64,000 bases of DNA from Gorsachius magnificus (lineage: Eukaryota > Chordata > Aves > Pelecaniformes > Ardeidae). The notes beneath the pieces are model-generated. The model saw only the letters and a list, made by a program, of their open reading frames with translations, had not been told where the DNA came from and ran no database searches. Below are positions 27,061 to 39,400 of this stretch, piece after piece. Where the stretch lies: positions 53,341,586 to 53,405,585 of the forward strand of contig CM067082.1 of assembly GCA_034008185.1 (NCBI GenBank), given 5' to 3'. A program made the translations under genes and the position numbers. Numbering within the stretch: the first letter of the stretch is position 1; the number at the start of each line of letters is the position of its first letter.

Positions 27061-29193
27061 AAACATGAAGAACCCATGATAAGTATGGGCATATCATCAG
27101 CAGACCACATGCAGCTCATCTTTCATCCAGAAAAAAAGGTAAGTTTTTTTCCTAAATCTATGACATGGGGTTTTTATCATAATTTTCTCAGTACTAAACA
27201 AATATTTGCCCCTTTCATAAACAGAATTTTATACCCATATTCCAGTATTTACCTTATGGTTCAGGTGCTAGGGTAATTACATTAAAATATTCTACATTAG
27301 GAACGGGAGGAAAGACACAGAGGATATGTGGAAATGAACAGTACATCAGAAGCAATCCCTGGCTCAGAACAGAACTGGTAGAACTGATCTGAGGAGATAA
27401 GGTCAGGAGATATATTCAAAACAGAGTTATTTACTTTCCATAGAAGAGAGGTTTGAATAAATAATGTTCTTGACAATGGCTTTCTTTTGAATGTGATTAA
27501 AATGTTTGGGTTTGGGGTTTTTTTTTCCCCAGAGATGTAAGTGAAACATATAAAGATATCTCCTGGTGGAGTCATTATTTAAAAAAAAAAAAAAAAAAAA
27601 AAATCAAACCAAACCTCAAACCCCAAAGCCAAAACACCTTTAATTGTTAGCATTAGATAATAAGATAATGCTATTTCTATAATTCTTTGCTCATACTTCT
27701 TGTCTATTGTGTTTCAGAGCGAATTCTTGTCACCCTCAGATTTTAAATCAGAGAAACTAAATTAGGTTCTTTATCCAATGGTAAAACATTCATTTTGGAT
27801 GGTTAAAACCAATATCTACATTTTAGAACAATCTCAGGTGTTACCGAGATTTAGAAGAAAACTGGTTTTGCTGTAGAGCAAAGTATGTCAGAAAATCACC
27901 CCAAATTCTATGCAGTTAACTACTTTTTTCTGAAAACCCATATGCAAAGTCAGCAGTATACTTGCACTTAGTAGCAAGAAAGCCCCAGGAAAGGGAATTT
28001 CACTACAGTGAAAAATATCACATTAAAGTTTCATGGTTTTAAACTATCTACAGAGTATCATAGTTTGTTACGTTGTTCTTACTGTTGATGAATCTGGTTA
28101 CCTCTGGAGATTCAACACAGATTTGGGGGTCAAAAGAGAAGGTTCAGTCTTGCAATGTCCTAGCAACTTCTGGTTGTGTTGAGCTCTGTAAACTCCTACC
28201 AAATTCAAAAAGGACCAGCAGTGTTTGCATAATGAGCCCAATGGACATGTACCTGAAGTTACGAAAACACATAGGAGTTTCTGCAGACAATCTTCGTTCC
28301 TAATGAGAAAGGTCAATAAATCTAGTGCAGTTCTGTCTGAAATTGGTGAAAGTCTGTCCTGTGGCGTTGCAAGGGTCAGAGACTAATCTTTGGCATTACA
28401 AGAGGTCATTACGAACACCCCATCTGACCTTTGCATAAAGCAGGGCAAAGAATGGCTCAATAGCCTGGAATTTTTTAGAAAGACAGCAAGCCTGACTTGA
28501 AAGATTTTCAAGCAACAGAGATTGTAATCCAATTCTGTTTAAGTGATTAATTGCCTCAGCTGTTACAGAAATACGTTTTATTGGAGGATAGAGATGGATC
28601 AGGCCATAAGACCACACACAAGAAATTCTTTGTGCTATCTTTAAATACAAAAACTAAGAATCACCCATTTCCCTTTAGGCTAAGTAGACCCAAGTACTTT
28701 ATTGAAATTAAATGAATAAAAAAATGTATAAAAGCAGGGATGCTGCCTTATAATTACAGGCTTTGGCCCTTAAACATCCCCCCGTGGGTCATGCCTGCAG
28801 TTAGATATTCATTTCATGCTGTTTGATTATGACATGTTTCAGAGCCTGGGAAGCCCAGAAATGGGCAGTTAAAGGCAATTGGGTGCTAAAATAGCCCCTG
28901 GCCTCACACAGCCAGAGAAGTGGCTGTCAGTTCAGGCTGCTGACGGAGAAATCCAACCCACGGCCTCGCTGGAGACAGCAAATGTCCCAGTGCTTTCTGC
29001 CAGACCAGTTAACAACAGCAGCCAAAAAGCACATGCTGGCTCCTGGCCCTGGTCTCTGGCTCGTGGCCCCGGTGTCTGCTGACCAGTCAACTCCCGGCAC
29101 AGAGGCCAGCACACCCAGCTCCCCCCCGTCACCTCGCTGGCAAGCCTCAATCGCTGCGAACCGTAACCCCCCCCCCCCCGCACCACAAAGAGA
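27061..29193. other. intergenic, no gene recognised
   Basis: AT-rich, with an A run of 23 at 27581-27603, then a GC-richer stretch from 28880 with a C run of about 15 (29167-29179) just before a CR1 copy. No gene seen. Confidence 0.6.
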
Positions 29194-29476
29194 TCATAGA
29201 ATGATAGAATCATAGAATCACCTCGGTTGGAAAAGACCTTAAGATCATCGAGTCCAACCGTTAACCTAGCACTGCCATCCCACCACTAAACCATGTCCCT
29301 AAGCACCTCATCTATCCTTCTTTTAAATACCTCCAGGGATGAGGACTCCACCACCTCCCTGGGCAGCCCATTCCAGAGCCTGACAACCCTCTCGGTGAAG
29401 AAGTTTTTCCTAATGTCTAGCCTAAACCTGCCCTGGCACAACTTCAAGCCATTCCCCCATTGCTCACTACGTGGCA
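29194..29476 (-). mobile_element. CR1 LINE fragment, 3' end only
   Basis: TCATAGAATGATAGAATCATAGAATCA at the start shows three terminal octamers in reverse; the body continues TCGGTTGGAAAAGACC. Reverse-strand frame 29477-29286 reads [15 protein letters not shown] and [14 protein letters not shown], the CR1 reverse-transcriptase tail. A run of about 15 C lies 15 bases before it. Confidence 0.95.
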
Positions 29477-31968
29477 AACGGGGAGCTAAGCCACAGGGCG
29501 TGAAGGACTCCCATGCTCAGGGCAATTTTGGCTGTGGCCGGCATGGACTGCAGCCCACGAGGCAGACACTGCAGTGTGGGGTGCACGAGCCGCCAGGGAC
29601 AGGCTCCTATGCCCAACCAAATGTCTTTCCTCTTTTCCTTAACGAGACAGTCTTTGTTACTCTCCCATCACAATATGCAGTTCTGATTGATATTTACTGG
29701 GCTCTGCGTGACCCATCTCTGTTGTCTTTAGCGTGGTTAATTGGAATTATTGAGCGGCGCCTGGCTCTGGCAGGCTGGGATTTACCCCTGTGGGGACGGT
29801 CCTCACCTGCCCGCCCCGGCCTGTTTCTGCGCAGCCTTGCTCCCGTCAGACTGAATTAAGCCGCGCTGTCAGGAGCCAGGGACCCTTCCACAGTTTTCCA
29901 GCACAAGCAACACCAAATTAGTGTTTGGTAATAGGCCGCACACTGTTTTGTAATAAGAAAATATGGATGATTCTATTTATTCCCTCTCGCCTCTGCGACG
30001 ATAAGAAATGTTCTAATTCATTATTAATTTGTTCCAACTATTTCTGGTAAATCTAAACTATGAATAACTTCAGCTATGCCATTAACAATACCTCAGAACT
30101 ACAGATGGATTTGAGTTTCTGGACGCAGGCACATGACAGTCCCGCTGTTTCTAAAGATGTACCCAAAACTGTCACATTTGGGTACAAAACCAGTACTTGC
30201 CGTTCACACTGGGTTACAGCTCCATCTAAAACAACCTGGAACACAAAGATATTGTGGCCATTATTTGTCCGGTATAAATCACTGTAGCTTGGCAGCATTC
30301 TGTGAAACTTGGTATCTTCAATCTGCTTAAAGACTTACCCTCCCCGAAGCACTGGACCAAATGGAAATGAGGGTGGGAATAGACCTAGACCTGCTGCCGG
30401 TGCTGAAGGCTTTTACTCTGCCCTGCAGACTAGCAAGACCTTTATTGACATTTTGTAGGTTGCTGAGCTAGTGTAGAGTAGGCCTTTGGAATATTAAATC
30501 TTCAAAAGGTGATTTTTTTGTTGTTGTTGTTTTGTCATTGTTGTTTGCCTTTCAAAATTTTGTTCTCTACTTTTCATGGATAAATGATTGATCAAAGAAC
30601 CATTGTCAGAAAGCAGCAAGGAAAATTCTTTTCTCCTCTTGTAGAGTATGAATTTATTTGGGTGAAAGATGGGAGATTATAAATGTATCTGTTGGTCATC
30701 CAAGGAAACTACCTGTCACATGCATAGCGTGGTAGAACCTCCTTGTGGAACCAAGTCCATTGTTTGGTCTTTTGTTCATCTGGAAAGTGCTTTTTTTGCC
30801 TTTGTGTTTGGATGGGAATGACTCTTTGCCTCTATGTTGTCACAGTCATCTGGCTTCATTTACTGAAAAGGGGGAGGAGGACGCCCACCACGCAAGGTCG
30901 AATGCTGAGCTTCTGTGTGGGCAATCCTGCAAGACACTGGCAACCCACTGGCCTTGTCTCTCATCATGAGCTCTAAGCAGGGGCAAGAGCGGGGCAACTG
31001 CACTCCTGGTGCTCCCGGGAAACTGCCCTGGGTAAGTCTGTCCTGCCTCCTCACTTCAAAAAAGAAAAGAAAAAAACCCGACATCCCAGCCCTTTTCCTC
31101 AGAGTGTGTCTACTTAAGAATGTTTTTTAACTGTTTGCTTGGAAATATAATTAAGGTGACAAAAGGCAGCAAGGAATTATCTGGAAGATCCTCGCAAGGA
31201 CTTTGCTAATGCTTGGTGGTCACCTGCAAAGAGGCCGGTAAGGGTCCCGGCCACCAGCCAAGCCTTGCATCTCTCATGTCTTGAGAGAGTTGCAGTCCCA
31301 CTACCGTCCCTGGTTGTCGCTCTCTATTTTTTCCATAGTTTGTACCTCCTGCCCAGAAAATCCCTGAGCATGGGCTGGATTATAGCTTTGCTTCTGCGGT
31401 TTGCGACAGATGTGAGGAAACACACAGATGCATACGCTTTCCGCAGTGCTTTTCCTTAAAGAAGAAAGCACAAGAGGGGACAATTTAATAAAAGAAAAAC
31501 AACTTTGCAAAATAGATGCTTCAGTGCTCTCTCTCCCTGAGTCAGTTGCAACCTGGCCTCAAGGAGGAAAGTGGGGCTTTCCCGCCTCTGCCATGGGTGC
31601 CAGGTCTCAGCTGGAAGTGCTGAAATGTCCGCCAAGCCCTGGCTTCCCCTGCTTGAGCTTTAATAACTTCTGTTCTTCTGCCAGGCGATCCCCTAATAAG
31701 CTGCTGTCAGATGACCACAGCTACACCTGAGTGACTTCATGGATGAGTTTATCCCCCCTCTGACAAATCCATCCTTCTGAGGAGCTAGCTCTCAGGAAGG
31801 AGGAGGCTAGAAAGCCAAGAAAAGATGAAGGCTGGTGTTACATTCATGAAGCTGGTGCAGATGTGTACTCATGAGCAGACTGGTCTGCAGTGGGTTCCCC
31901 AAACCATCCCAGTAAGAAAGGAGGCCTGGGGAGAGATAATAACAAGGCACATGATAAACCCATAGCAC

Positions 31969-32007
<39 letters not shown>

Positions 32008-33384
32008 CTGGGTTGGTGGGATTGTTTGCTTTTGAGAAAGAATAATTCATCCTTTTCTACATTGGCAGAAAAACACGGGCCCTTTCATGATAAAATTGCA
32101 TATTCCTGGTCCATCTATCTTTCAGGTTCCTTTTAAAATACGCAGCTAGGGTGTGCCATACTGAGAAAATATGAATATAGTGGCTGGGCATCCGACAAGT
32201 GTGCGTGAGGTATCACCTGGCTTTATGGACCAATACTATTCCTGATGGTTTGATGGATTACTTGTGGTATTTTTTACAAAAGATGCATAAACATGCAAAA
32301 AAGGGGTTTTCTGGGGAGTGGAAAAGATACCCATCATGGTACATGTTCCTTTGAATTAAAGCTATGGCAGTAGGTTTTAGAGCAGTTGGTCCTGGCCACG
32401 CTTAACAAGGCTCAGAGGATGTAAGCTCCCCTAGAAATACCTATAGAATTATAATGCTCTAGTTAATAAAATTGGTATTTAAAATAGCATAGTCAGGTAA
32501 ATTAAAAGGTCTAATTTAAGCTGGTAGGAGAAAGATGAAGGAAATTCTGCCAGTGAAAAAACCTACTTTTCTTCAGATGCTGCCTTAGGAGTTTGCCTTA
32601 GAGGCAAGTATCATAAACCTTCAATCCCTCACAGCCTTGAAATGACAGTTTTCTAGAAACTTACTTATACACGGAGACCAGATTTAAACCTTTATTTATT
32701 CAGTCTAAACTGCAGTCATGCTGTATGCATATTCCGGTTGCACACGCACACACCCGTGAAGTAGACGGAGATGCTACGAGACTTTTATTGGCATGAATCA
32801 TGTGCGGGTTACTCACTCACCCTCAGTGAGAGCTTAGAAGCTGTATCTTTTGCAAACCATCCTGACATCGCTCTTGCGTGCGCGGTTACCCACTGGGATG
32901 GCACCGGGCCGCTACGCGGGTTCTGGAGCTTCAGGTCTATCTTACGGGAATCTGTATCTCTGTGCTGCTGATGCCCGGCATTTCAGGGCGTCCTGGTACT
33001 TTCTGTAAGGATCTGGGGGAGTGGGAATGGGAAGGGTGGAGAGGAAACGAGGCATTGTAAATAAAAAGTAGCCAAAAGTAGGTTTTCTAAAGTGAAAAGA
33101 GACACGGCTTTAAAATGTATTGCCTGCAATTCCGGTCTCTTTGGAAAGAGGGGATAGTTCTTTCCTGCTCTTTAGGCTGAGTCTGTGGTTTGAGCCCGTG
33201 GACTGCAGTTACCCACATAATCCCCGCCACGCTTGTTTGGAGAAAAGCCCATATTTACACCCACTGTCACGGAGTCATTTCAAAGGAAACAACAACAGCA
33301 AAACCAACAAAAAAACCAACCCCACCCCAAAAAACAACAGCCCCCCCCCCCCCAACAAAGAACCTCCCCAAAATAAAATACTGC
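29477..33384. other. intergenic sequence upstream of the CpG domain
   Basis: No coding exon is recognised. The stretch 29630-30060 is unique-looking and includes TAATTGGAATTA (29737-29748), a paired homeodomain-type word, so it is a plausible distal regulatory element. (GA)17 lies at 31971, and a C run with A-rich flanks at 33341-33353 marks the edge of the CpG domain. Confidence 0.5.
31971..32004 (+). repeat. (GA)17 microsatellite, intergenic
   Basis: Seventeen perfect GA units follow CATAGCACGT. The unit count is the same as in the ADCYAP1 3' UTR repeat about 8 kb downstream, but the flanks are unrelated. Confidence 0.95.
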
Positions 33385-35129
33385 TAGGGGCAGCCCCTTC
33401 CCCGCCAGCCGCTTTCACAAACGGGGGCCGGGAGCCCGGCGGGGGGGTCTCCCGAGCCCTCCCCAACCGGGGATCGAGGCACCCCCCGGTCCATTCGACG
33501 GCGGGTCTCGGGGTGGCGGCCGCAGGCGCGCATCTGCCCGGGGGCGGCCCCCGCCGCTCCCCGCCCTCCGCCTCCGCGGAGTGCGGGGAGCGGCGGGGGT
33601 TGCGCCAGCGGCGGCCGGCGGGGAAGCCCACAGCGGGGGGGTGGGGGGGTACCCCCCCTTCTCCAACCGGTTCCTTCCCTCCACGGTCCTTTCCCGGGAC
33701 CCTTCCCGGTCCTACGCACCCGGCAGCAGGGATAGCGCCTTGCTGCCTCCCGAATCCCGTGTCCCCCTCCCCACCGCCCCGGCATCGCGACGGTGGCCGT
33801 TCCTACTACGGGTATAATTCATTCAGGTTAAATTTCCTTTAAATCTCCGGAAGATATCGAAACCTTAAATGACCGTAATAGGGGCGTAATTGTGTGGCGT
33901 GGTGTGGTGGGCTTTTTGGTGGTGGTGTTTGTCGTTTGTTGTTTTTGAGAAATCGATTTGGGCTGGAATAACTCATCTAAGCGTGTTTACACCGAACCCA
34001 TTCAAATAGGAAACAGGAGAACTAAATTATTGCTGCTTCCTGAACTCTCTGCTTATGATCCCAATAATTAAAATGTGCAGTAATGGCTCCCGCAGCCTGT
34101 GTTTCGTTGGGTAATTCTCGGAAATGAAGGGCTGATTTTCGGCCGCGGAGGGAGGGAGAGGAGGAAGGGAGGGAGGGAGAGCGCGGAGACGAGCGCGATC
34201 GCAGCGGCCGGCAGCCCCGCCGGTGGTCCGCGCCCGGCGCTCGCCGCCCTCCGCATCACTTGGGGGAAAATAATCCCGGCGGCGGGAAACTCCCCAGAGA
34301 AGGGATTTCCCTCCCAGCCCCTCCGGCAAATCAACTTTTTTTTTTTTTTTCCCTCGGTTTTTCTTTTTTTTTTTGCCCCCCCCTCTCATGGCCATCCTCT
34401 CCCCTCCCGCTCTGCCGAGCGCTGCGAGTCGCGCACATCTGTTTCTGCACAAGGCGGGGAGGGGAGAGGGTCGGGCCAAGGGGGAGGGGGGGGAAGGGGG
34501 GGGGAAGCCGCCTCCACCGCCCCCGGGCCGCGACAGCCGCGCGTGGGACCCTCCCCCGCGGGGCGGTCGTGGGGTCTCGTCCCCCGCGCCCCGAGGCTGC
34601 GGCACAAGGCGGAGCAGAACGGCGGTGCTGGTTTTCCCGGGGGGGAGCCTTGCGTAATAAGTACAATGCTAACAATCCTTAAAAAAATAAAAAGAAAAAA
34701 AAAGAAAAAAAAATATAAAAAAGAGGGGGCTCAGGGGAAAAAAAAAAGGTACTCCAATCCCCAAATCTCCGTGGAAGTGGGGGTTCCGCGCCGGGGCTGC
34801 TCCGCCTGCGCTCCCCGCGCCGGGCGGCTCCGGGGGGGCCCGCGCCCAGCGGCGACCCCGGGCTGCGGCGCGGGGTGAGCCGGCCCCGCCGAGAGATGCG
34901 GAGCAAAGCCACGGGGGAGCCCGGCAATTCTGGGGACCCTCACCCCAAACCGCCCTCCTCCGTCTCCTGGTCCCTTCCCACGGCAGGTGAAACTTGACCG
35001 TGGCGAGCATCCTTGTAGGTTTTGTGGGACAGGTTGCGGGGAGTTTCGGTGTGCTGCGGTGTGGTTGCTGGTTTGGGGTTGTGGGTTTTTTTTTGTTCTA
35101 TTTTTTTTGGGGGGGGGGGGGAATGTGAG

Positions 35130-35430
35130 TTGCTGTTTATGAGAAGCTTTATGACTCCTGATAAACTCATCTTTGAGGACGACACAGAACTGTGTTCCTT
35201 GAGGAATTGGGGTGGTGACGTCTTTTCTGATACCCGATTATTACGTGACTGGGGAAAAAAAAAAAAAGGCATTTGATTCATGAATAAAAATCCGGACACC
35301 ACCACGGGGGCAACAAACAATATTGCCCGTCCTCTAAGGTAACAAGCAGGCAAATGTTTACGAAGAGGGCTCTTGCTGAAGCGGGGTGTTTGCAAAGATT
35401 TTGTTGCTAATTGCGTATCAGACGGAAGGC
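35130..35430 (+). promoter_or_regulatory. candidate ADCYAP1 proximal promoter with two CRE-like sites
   Basis: This stretch of ordinary base composition interrupts the surrounding GC-rich simple sequence. It contains TGACGTCT at 35216-35223, seven of eight bases of the cAMP-response element, and TTACGTGA at 35241-35248, a CRE/ATF-like or E-box-like site 25 bases downstream. CRE-like sites in the proximal promoter are established for mammalian ADCYAP1, which is itself cAMP-inducible. It lies about 0.5-0.8 kb upstream of the candidate 5' exon donor at 36002. Promoter function and the exact start are inferred. Confidence 0.45.
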
Positions 35431-35964
35431 TGCGGAAGGCTGGTCAAGTTTGGAGCCACCGAGCAGGAAGAGAAGAAGAGGAGAAGGCTGAAGGCGCCTC
35501 TCAGTGAGGGGAGAGATCTGGGGAAGACAACACCGCACGCAGCCAGCCCGCCGCTCCCCGCCTCCGCTCCCTCCCGGGCTCGCTCGCTCTCTTCCCCCTT
35601 CCCCCGCGCTCCCTTCTCCGGCGACACCTCGCTCCATCCCTCTTTCTCCCTTCCCTTGCAGACTCCATTCCAGATCCGTGCTGCTACCTGCAAACTTTTT
35701 TTCCCTTTATCTTCCCCCCCCCCCCCCTTTTTCTTTTTGGGGTGGATTCCCCTAAAACCAGAAAACAACTAACTGCTGCTTTTGCGTCTTCTTCATCCCG
35801 CGGGTCCTTCGCCCATCGGACAGGCGATGCCACGAGGGTTTTAACTCCTTTCGGCCGCAACTTGGAGACAGCTCGAATTTTCCCCCCCATTTTGGGTCTT
35901 TTTTTTTTTTTTTGTCTTTTTTTTTTTTTTTTTTTTTTAAAGACCTGCCCTTTTCGTTTCGCAG

Positions 35965-36001
35965 CCAAACGCTCTTAGTGCCGGGTGTTTAGAGTTTAAT
36001 G
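35965..36001 (+). other. ADCYAP1: candidate 5' untranslated exon (or end of exon 1) of ADCYAP1
   Basis: A T-rich tract followed by TTTCGTTTCGCAG ending at 35964 looks like a splice acceptor, and GTTTAATG/GTAAGG at 36002 is a strong donor. The next acceptor downstream is at 36314, just before the ATG exon. The 37-base segment is less GC-rich than its surroundings. It may be a small internal UTR exon or the 3' end of a longer exon 1 that starts upstream in the CT-rich region near 35.4-35.9 kb. ADCYAP1 of other vertebrates has at least one non-coding 5' exon. The transcription start cannot be placed from sequence. Confidence 0.5.
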
Positions 36002-36234
36002 GTAAGGACACGAGGCGGCTCGCCGGGCCTTCCCGCAGCGCTCCCGGGGCGGGCGGGCGGGCGGGCACCGACGGGGCGGGCGGCGGCGGCGGCCGCGCTC
36101 TGCGCCGGGCACCGCTCCGCTCCTCTCCGCGCTGCTCCGCGCTGGCACCCGGCTGCCCAGGGCGCTTGTCCCCAGGGGCCGCGCTGCCTCCCTTCCCCGC
36201 AGGCTCGGCCGGGGGCTTGGTGGGTCGCGGGGTG

Positions 36235-36285
36235 GTTTTTTTTTCCCCCTTTTTTTTTTGGTTTTTTTTTTTTTTTTTTTTTTTG
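36235..36285 (+). repeat. poly-T tracts immediately upstream of the start-codon exon
   Basis: Three T runs, the last about 23 long, separated by CCCCC and GG, form an unusually long pyrimidine tract ending about 30 bases before the acceptor at 36314. It probably serves as part of the polypyrimidine tract. It is in the same composition style as the T runs at 35900-35940. Confidence 0.85.
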
Positions 36286-36321
36286 ACAGCGGTTTTCCTT
36301 TCCCTCCCGCACAGAGTGGCA

Positions 36322-36422
36322 ATGTGTAGCAAAGCGATCCTAGCACTCCTGGTCTATGGCATAATAATGCACTGCAGCGTCTACTGCTCACCTGCGGCCG
36401 GACTTCAGTACCCGGCTCTCAG
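36322..36422 (+). CDS. ADCYAP1: ADCYAP1 coding exon with start codon and signal peptide
   Basis: The exon probably begins at 36315, after a very long T-rich tract and the acceptor CCGCACAG, so seven bases (AGTGGCA) precede the ATG. The peptide begins [15 protein letters not shown], a basic residue followed by a hydrophobic core, as expected of a signal sequence; cleavage is likely near residues 22-24 (YCS-PAA). The start corresponds to the internal Met of the mammalian protein, which begins two residues earlier; no upstream in-frame ATG exists within the exon. The donor is CAG/GTAGGT at 36423. The last two coding bases (AG) are completed by the first G of the next exon to give Arg34. Confidence 0.95.
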
Positions 36423-39400
36423 GTAGGTGCCTCCCCCGCCCGGGGCCTCCGCCGGGACGCTTTCGGGATTTTGCTAAGGGCAGGGGCATCTTAGCGGGGA
36501 GGAAAGTAGAAGGGGACGGGGGGGAGTCACCAAACGAACCCCGTTCCACTTCGGCTGCGTGCCCACCCGCTCCGCCCCGGGAGAGGAGCCGCCGGGACGG
36601 GAGTCCCCCCCCCGCCCCCGGTTGCAGCACTGGCTTTCCCCAGGGCCGCTCCCCGGGGTCCCGGCTCCGGTTAACCTGCGGACTCTTGTCCTCGGGGAGG
36701 GGGGGGACCTGCCCTGCTGCATCTCGGCGGAGCGGGCCGAGGTCCCGGCCGCATCCCGGCGGGGCACGGAACCCCGCCCGGGGCGGCGGCCCCCCGCCGG
36801 CGCCCGCAGCTCTCGCACGGTGAAGGGCGAGCACTGCCTGCCCGGAGCGGGGGGAGCGGCCGGGGGGGGGGGGGGGCGGGGGGTGACACGGGCGCGCCGT
36901 TGGCTCCAAGCATGCGAGAGGTGTCACTGTTCGTGTAGCGGCCCTGGAGGTGACGGGGGTCCAGTCTCTGCCCCTGTTTACCTGTCTGTACAGGACTTCC
37001 CTTCTCAAGGAGGAAAGCGGCCGGCGCAAGGGGGTTGGGTTGTCTGTGCCTGTTCGGAGTTGTTCCGCTGGGCTCCGGCGCAGGCTTATGCCTGCGCTGC
37101 CCCTAACCACCGGGAGCCGGGGGCGTCGGGACCCCGCCGTGTTTGGGGCAGGAGCGGGGGTCCCCCCCAGAGGCGTTGGCACAAGCGAGTCTCCCGCGTT
37201 GGGCCGCGGCTGGGGGCGCAGGGTACCCCGTCGGGGACGGCGGCTGGCAGCCTGGTCCCACCCTGCTTGTAGCCGCTTGGGCGACCGGTGTGGCTTGGCT
37301 TGGGGACCGGTGTTGCTTGGCTTGGGGGGGATTTTTGGTCTCGGTGCTGTTGTCCTGCCCCACCGGCGCTTGGCTCTATTCCGGGGTGCCCTACGCGGGA
37401 CACGGACCTGCGGCTCAGCTGCGAGCGGGGGGCGATGCCGGGCCGTCCGGGGAGGGTGTCCTTTTTGGGGCTCCGAAGTGTCCTTGCACGAACCGGGAGC
37501 CCGTCGGGGCTGGCTCATAGCATCCCCCTTTCCTCTCCCCGGGCAGAGGGGCTGCAGGGCAGCCGGGCTCAGTGGCCTGCGGGGCCATTAGCCGGCAGCA
37601 ACCCAGCTCTCTTCATTCAAGCGCCTGAATTAGCAGGAGTGAAACACTTTAGCGGCATCTATTATTAATACCTCCGCTAAAGCTCGCAGACAAAAATAGC
37701 TGCCTGTAACGCACAATGACCTACATCGTACTGCAGAGAGGGAGGCAGAGAACCGAGAGGGGGGCTGGGGTGGGGGAACAAAACCTGGCGAGATCTCAAA
37801 GGGCAGAAGCACCATTCAACGAAAAACAACGACAGGCGAAGCCCCCCCCCCCCCCCCCCCCCCCCGCCTGCCGGGCGCTGCGGGGAGGAGCGGGGCGCGG
37901 CCCCCGGCCCCGCTGCCGCTCACCGCCCCGTCGCCGCCGGGGAGGCTGCTTGGCTCCCGCCCAGCCCCTGGCACACCATCGCGCGTGTGTGCGTGTGCGT
38001 GTGCGTGTGTGTGCGTGTGCCCGGCAGCCTGCACGCCTGTGCGTGCGTGCGCTCCGCTCGGGAAGCAGCAGCCGCGGCTGTGGCAGAGGGGGGCTGTTTC
38101 TCCGGACGGGGCGGGGGACGGGGGGGGGGGGGGGGAGGGGTTTTCTCGGAGCCGCTGACGGCGGGGTGTGTTCCCTCCCCCGTGGTCCTGCCCCGCAGAG
38201 GAGGCGGAAGGCGGGGAGGGTGGGGGGGGGGGCGGGGCTCCCGGGGCGCCCGGGTCGGCTCCGCCGGGGCGGGGGGAGGGGGCAGCCACCAAAGCAGCCG
38301 GGAGCCGGCCGGCGGGGAGCGGAGCGGAGCCCCCCGCGAAGCCCGGCTGAGTCCTTCCCCTCGCTGCTCTCGTTGCCAGGCTGGAGGATGAAGTCTACGA
38401 CGAGGACGGGAACACCCTGCAGGACTTCGCCTATGACCACGAGCCCCTCGGTATAGCGAATCCGTCCTCCGTCCTAAGCGAGATGTACACCTTGTATTAC
38501 CCACCGGAAAAGAGGTGACTGCAACTCGCGGTGTCTCGGGCGTGATTTTTTGAGCCGGGAGCAAGACGGGTTTGCCCGAGCCGATTGGGGGAAAAAAAAA
38601 TAATAACCCCCAACAAGCCAACGGCAGCCCCCCAGAAACACATAGAAATGCCGAACGCAAGCAACTGACCGCGCTGCCCGGGTCGCGGTGCCCAGTTTAA
38701 AGCCTAGAAGAGAGGGAAAAGCCGCCTTACCTCCAGCAGCGCGGGGGAGGGAGCGGGGGACCCGCCCCGGCCAGTCGGGGGAGCAAGTGCGGCGGGGAGG
38801 GGTCTGGGTGGGGACGAGGGGTCCCGGGGGGCGCGGGGAGATGCCGCGCTCGGCTCGCCGGCGGGGAGGGACGGTCACCGCCGCCGCCCGGGCTCCCGCA
38901 CCGCGCCGCAGCCGGCTCCCGGGCCTCGCCGCTCATCCGCGGGCTCTTCCCTCCGCCCAGGCACGCCGATGGGATCTTCAACAAAGCCTACAGGAAACTC
39001 CTGGGCCAGTTATCCGCCAGGAAATATCTGCACTCCCTGATGGCCAAGCGGGTCGGGTAAGGGTTTCTGTTCTTTCTTTTCCCGCGGTGGGCGGTGGTGC
39101 TGCCGTAGCGGGGGCGCTCAAAAAGGCGGCGGCTGGAGGGAACAAAGCTGCCCCGGCCGGGGCTGGGAATTTGTTGCGCCGGCGGTGGGGCGGGGGGAGT
39201 CCGGCTCCCCAAACCTCAGCCGCCCCCGGCCGCGGCTCCCGGCGCAGCGTGAGCCCGGCTGTCAGCTCAGGCGTTCACGGAGGTTTGTTTGGTTTGATAC
39301 GCTCGGGCATATATATATGTTTATATATATGTGTGTGGGCATATATATATTTATATTTTTATATATATGTCTGTAATTTTTTGCAACCGGCTGGTTTAAA

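Noticed and set aside
27040..27144. Possible exon ending in AAAAAAAG/GTAAGT at about 27138
   Set aside because: A good donor word but no convincing coding content or acceptor; such donors occur by chance.
34099..34878. 259-codon + frame and 192-codon minus frame upstream of ADCYAP1
   Set aside because: Both cross homopolymers (runs of Phe or Lys) and overlap each other; typical of a CpG island.
36388..37518. 376-codon minus-strand open frame overlapping the ADCYAP1 signal-peptide exon and intron
   Set aside because: Pro-, Arg- and Gly-rich composition, overlap with a real exon on the other strand, several parallel open frames in the same GC-rich DNA, and a local tandem duplication visible in it. 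A composition shadow.
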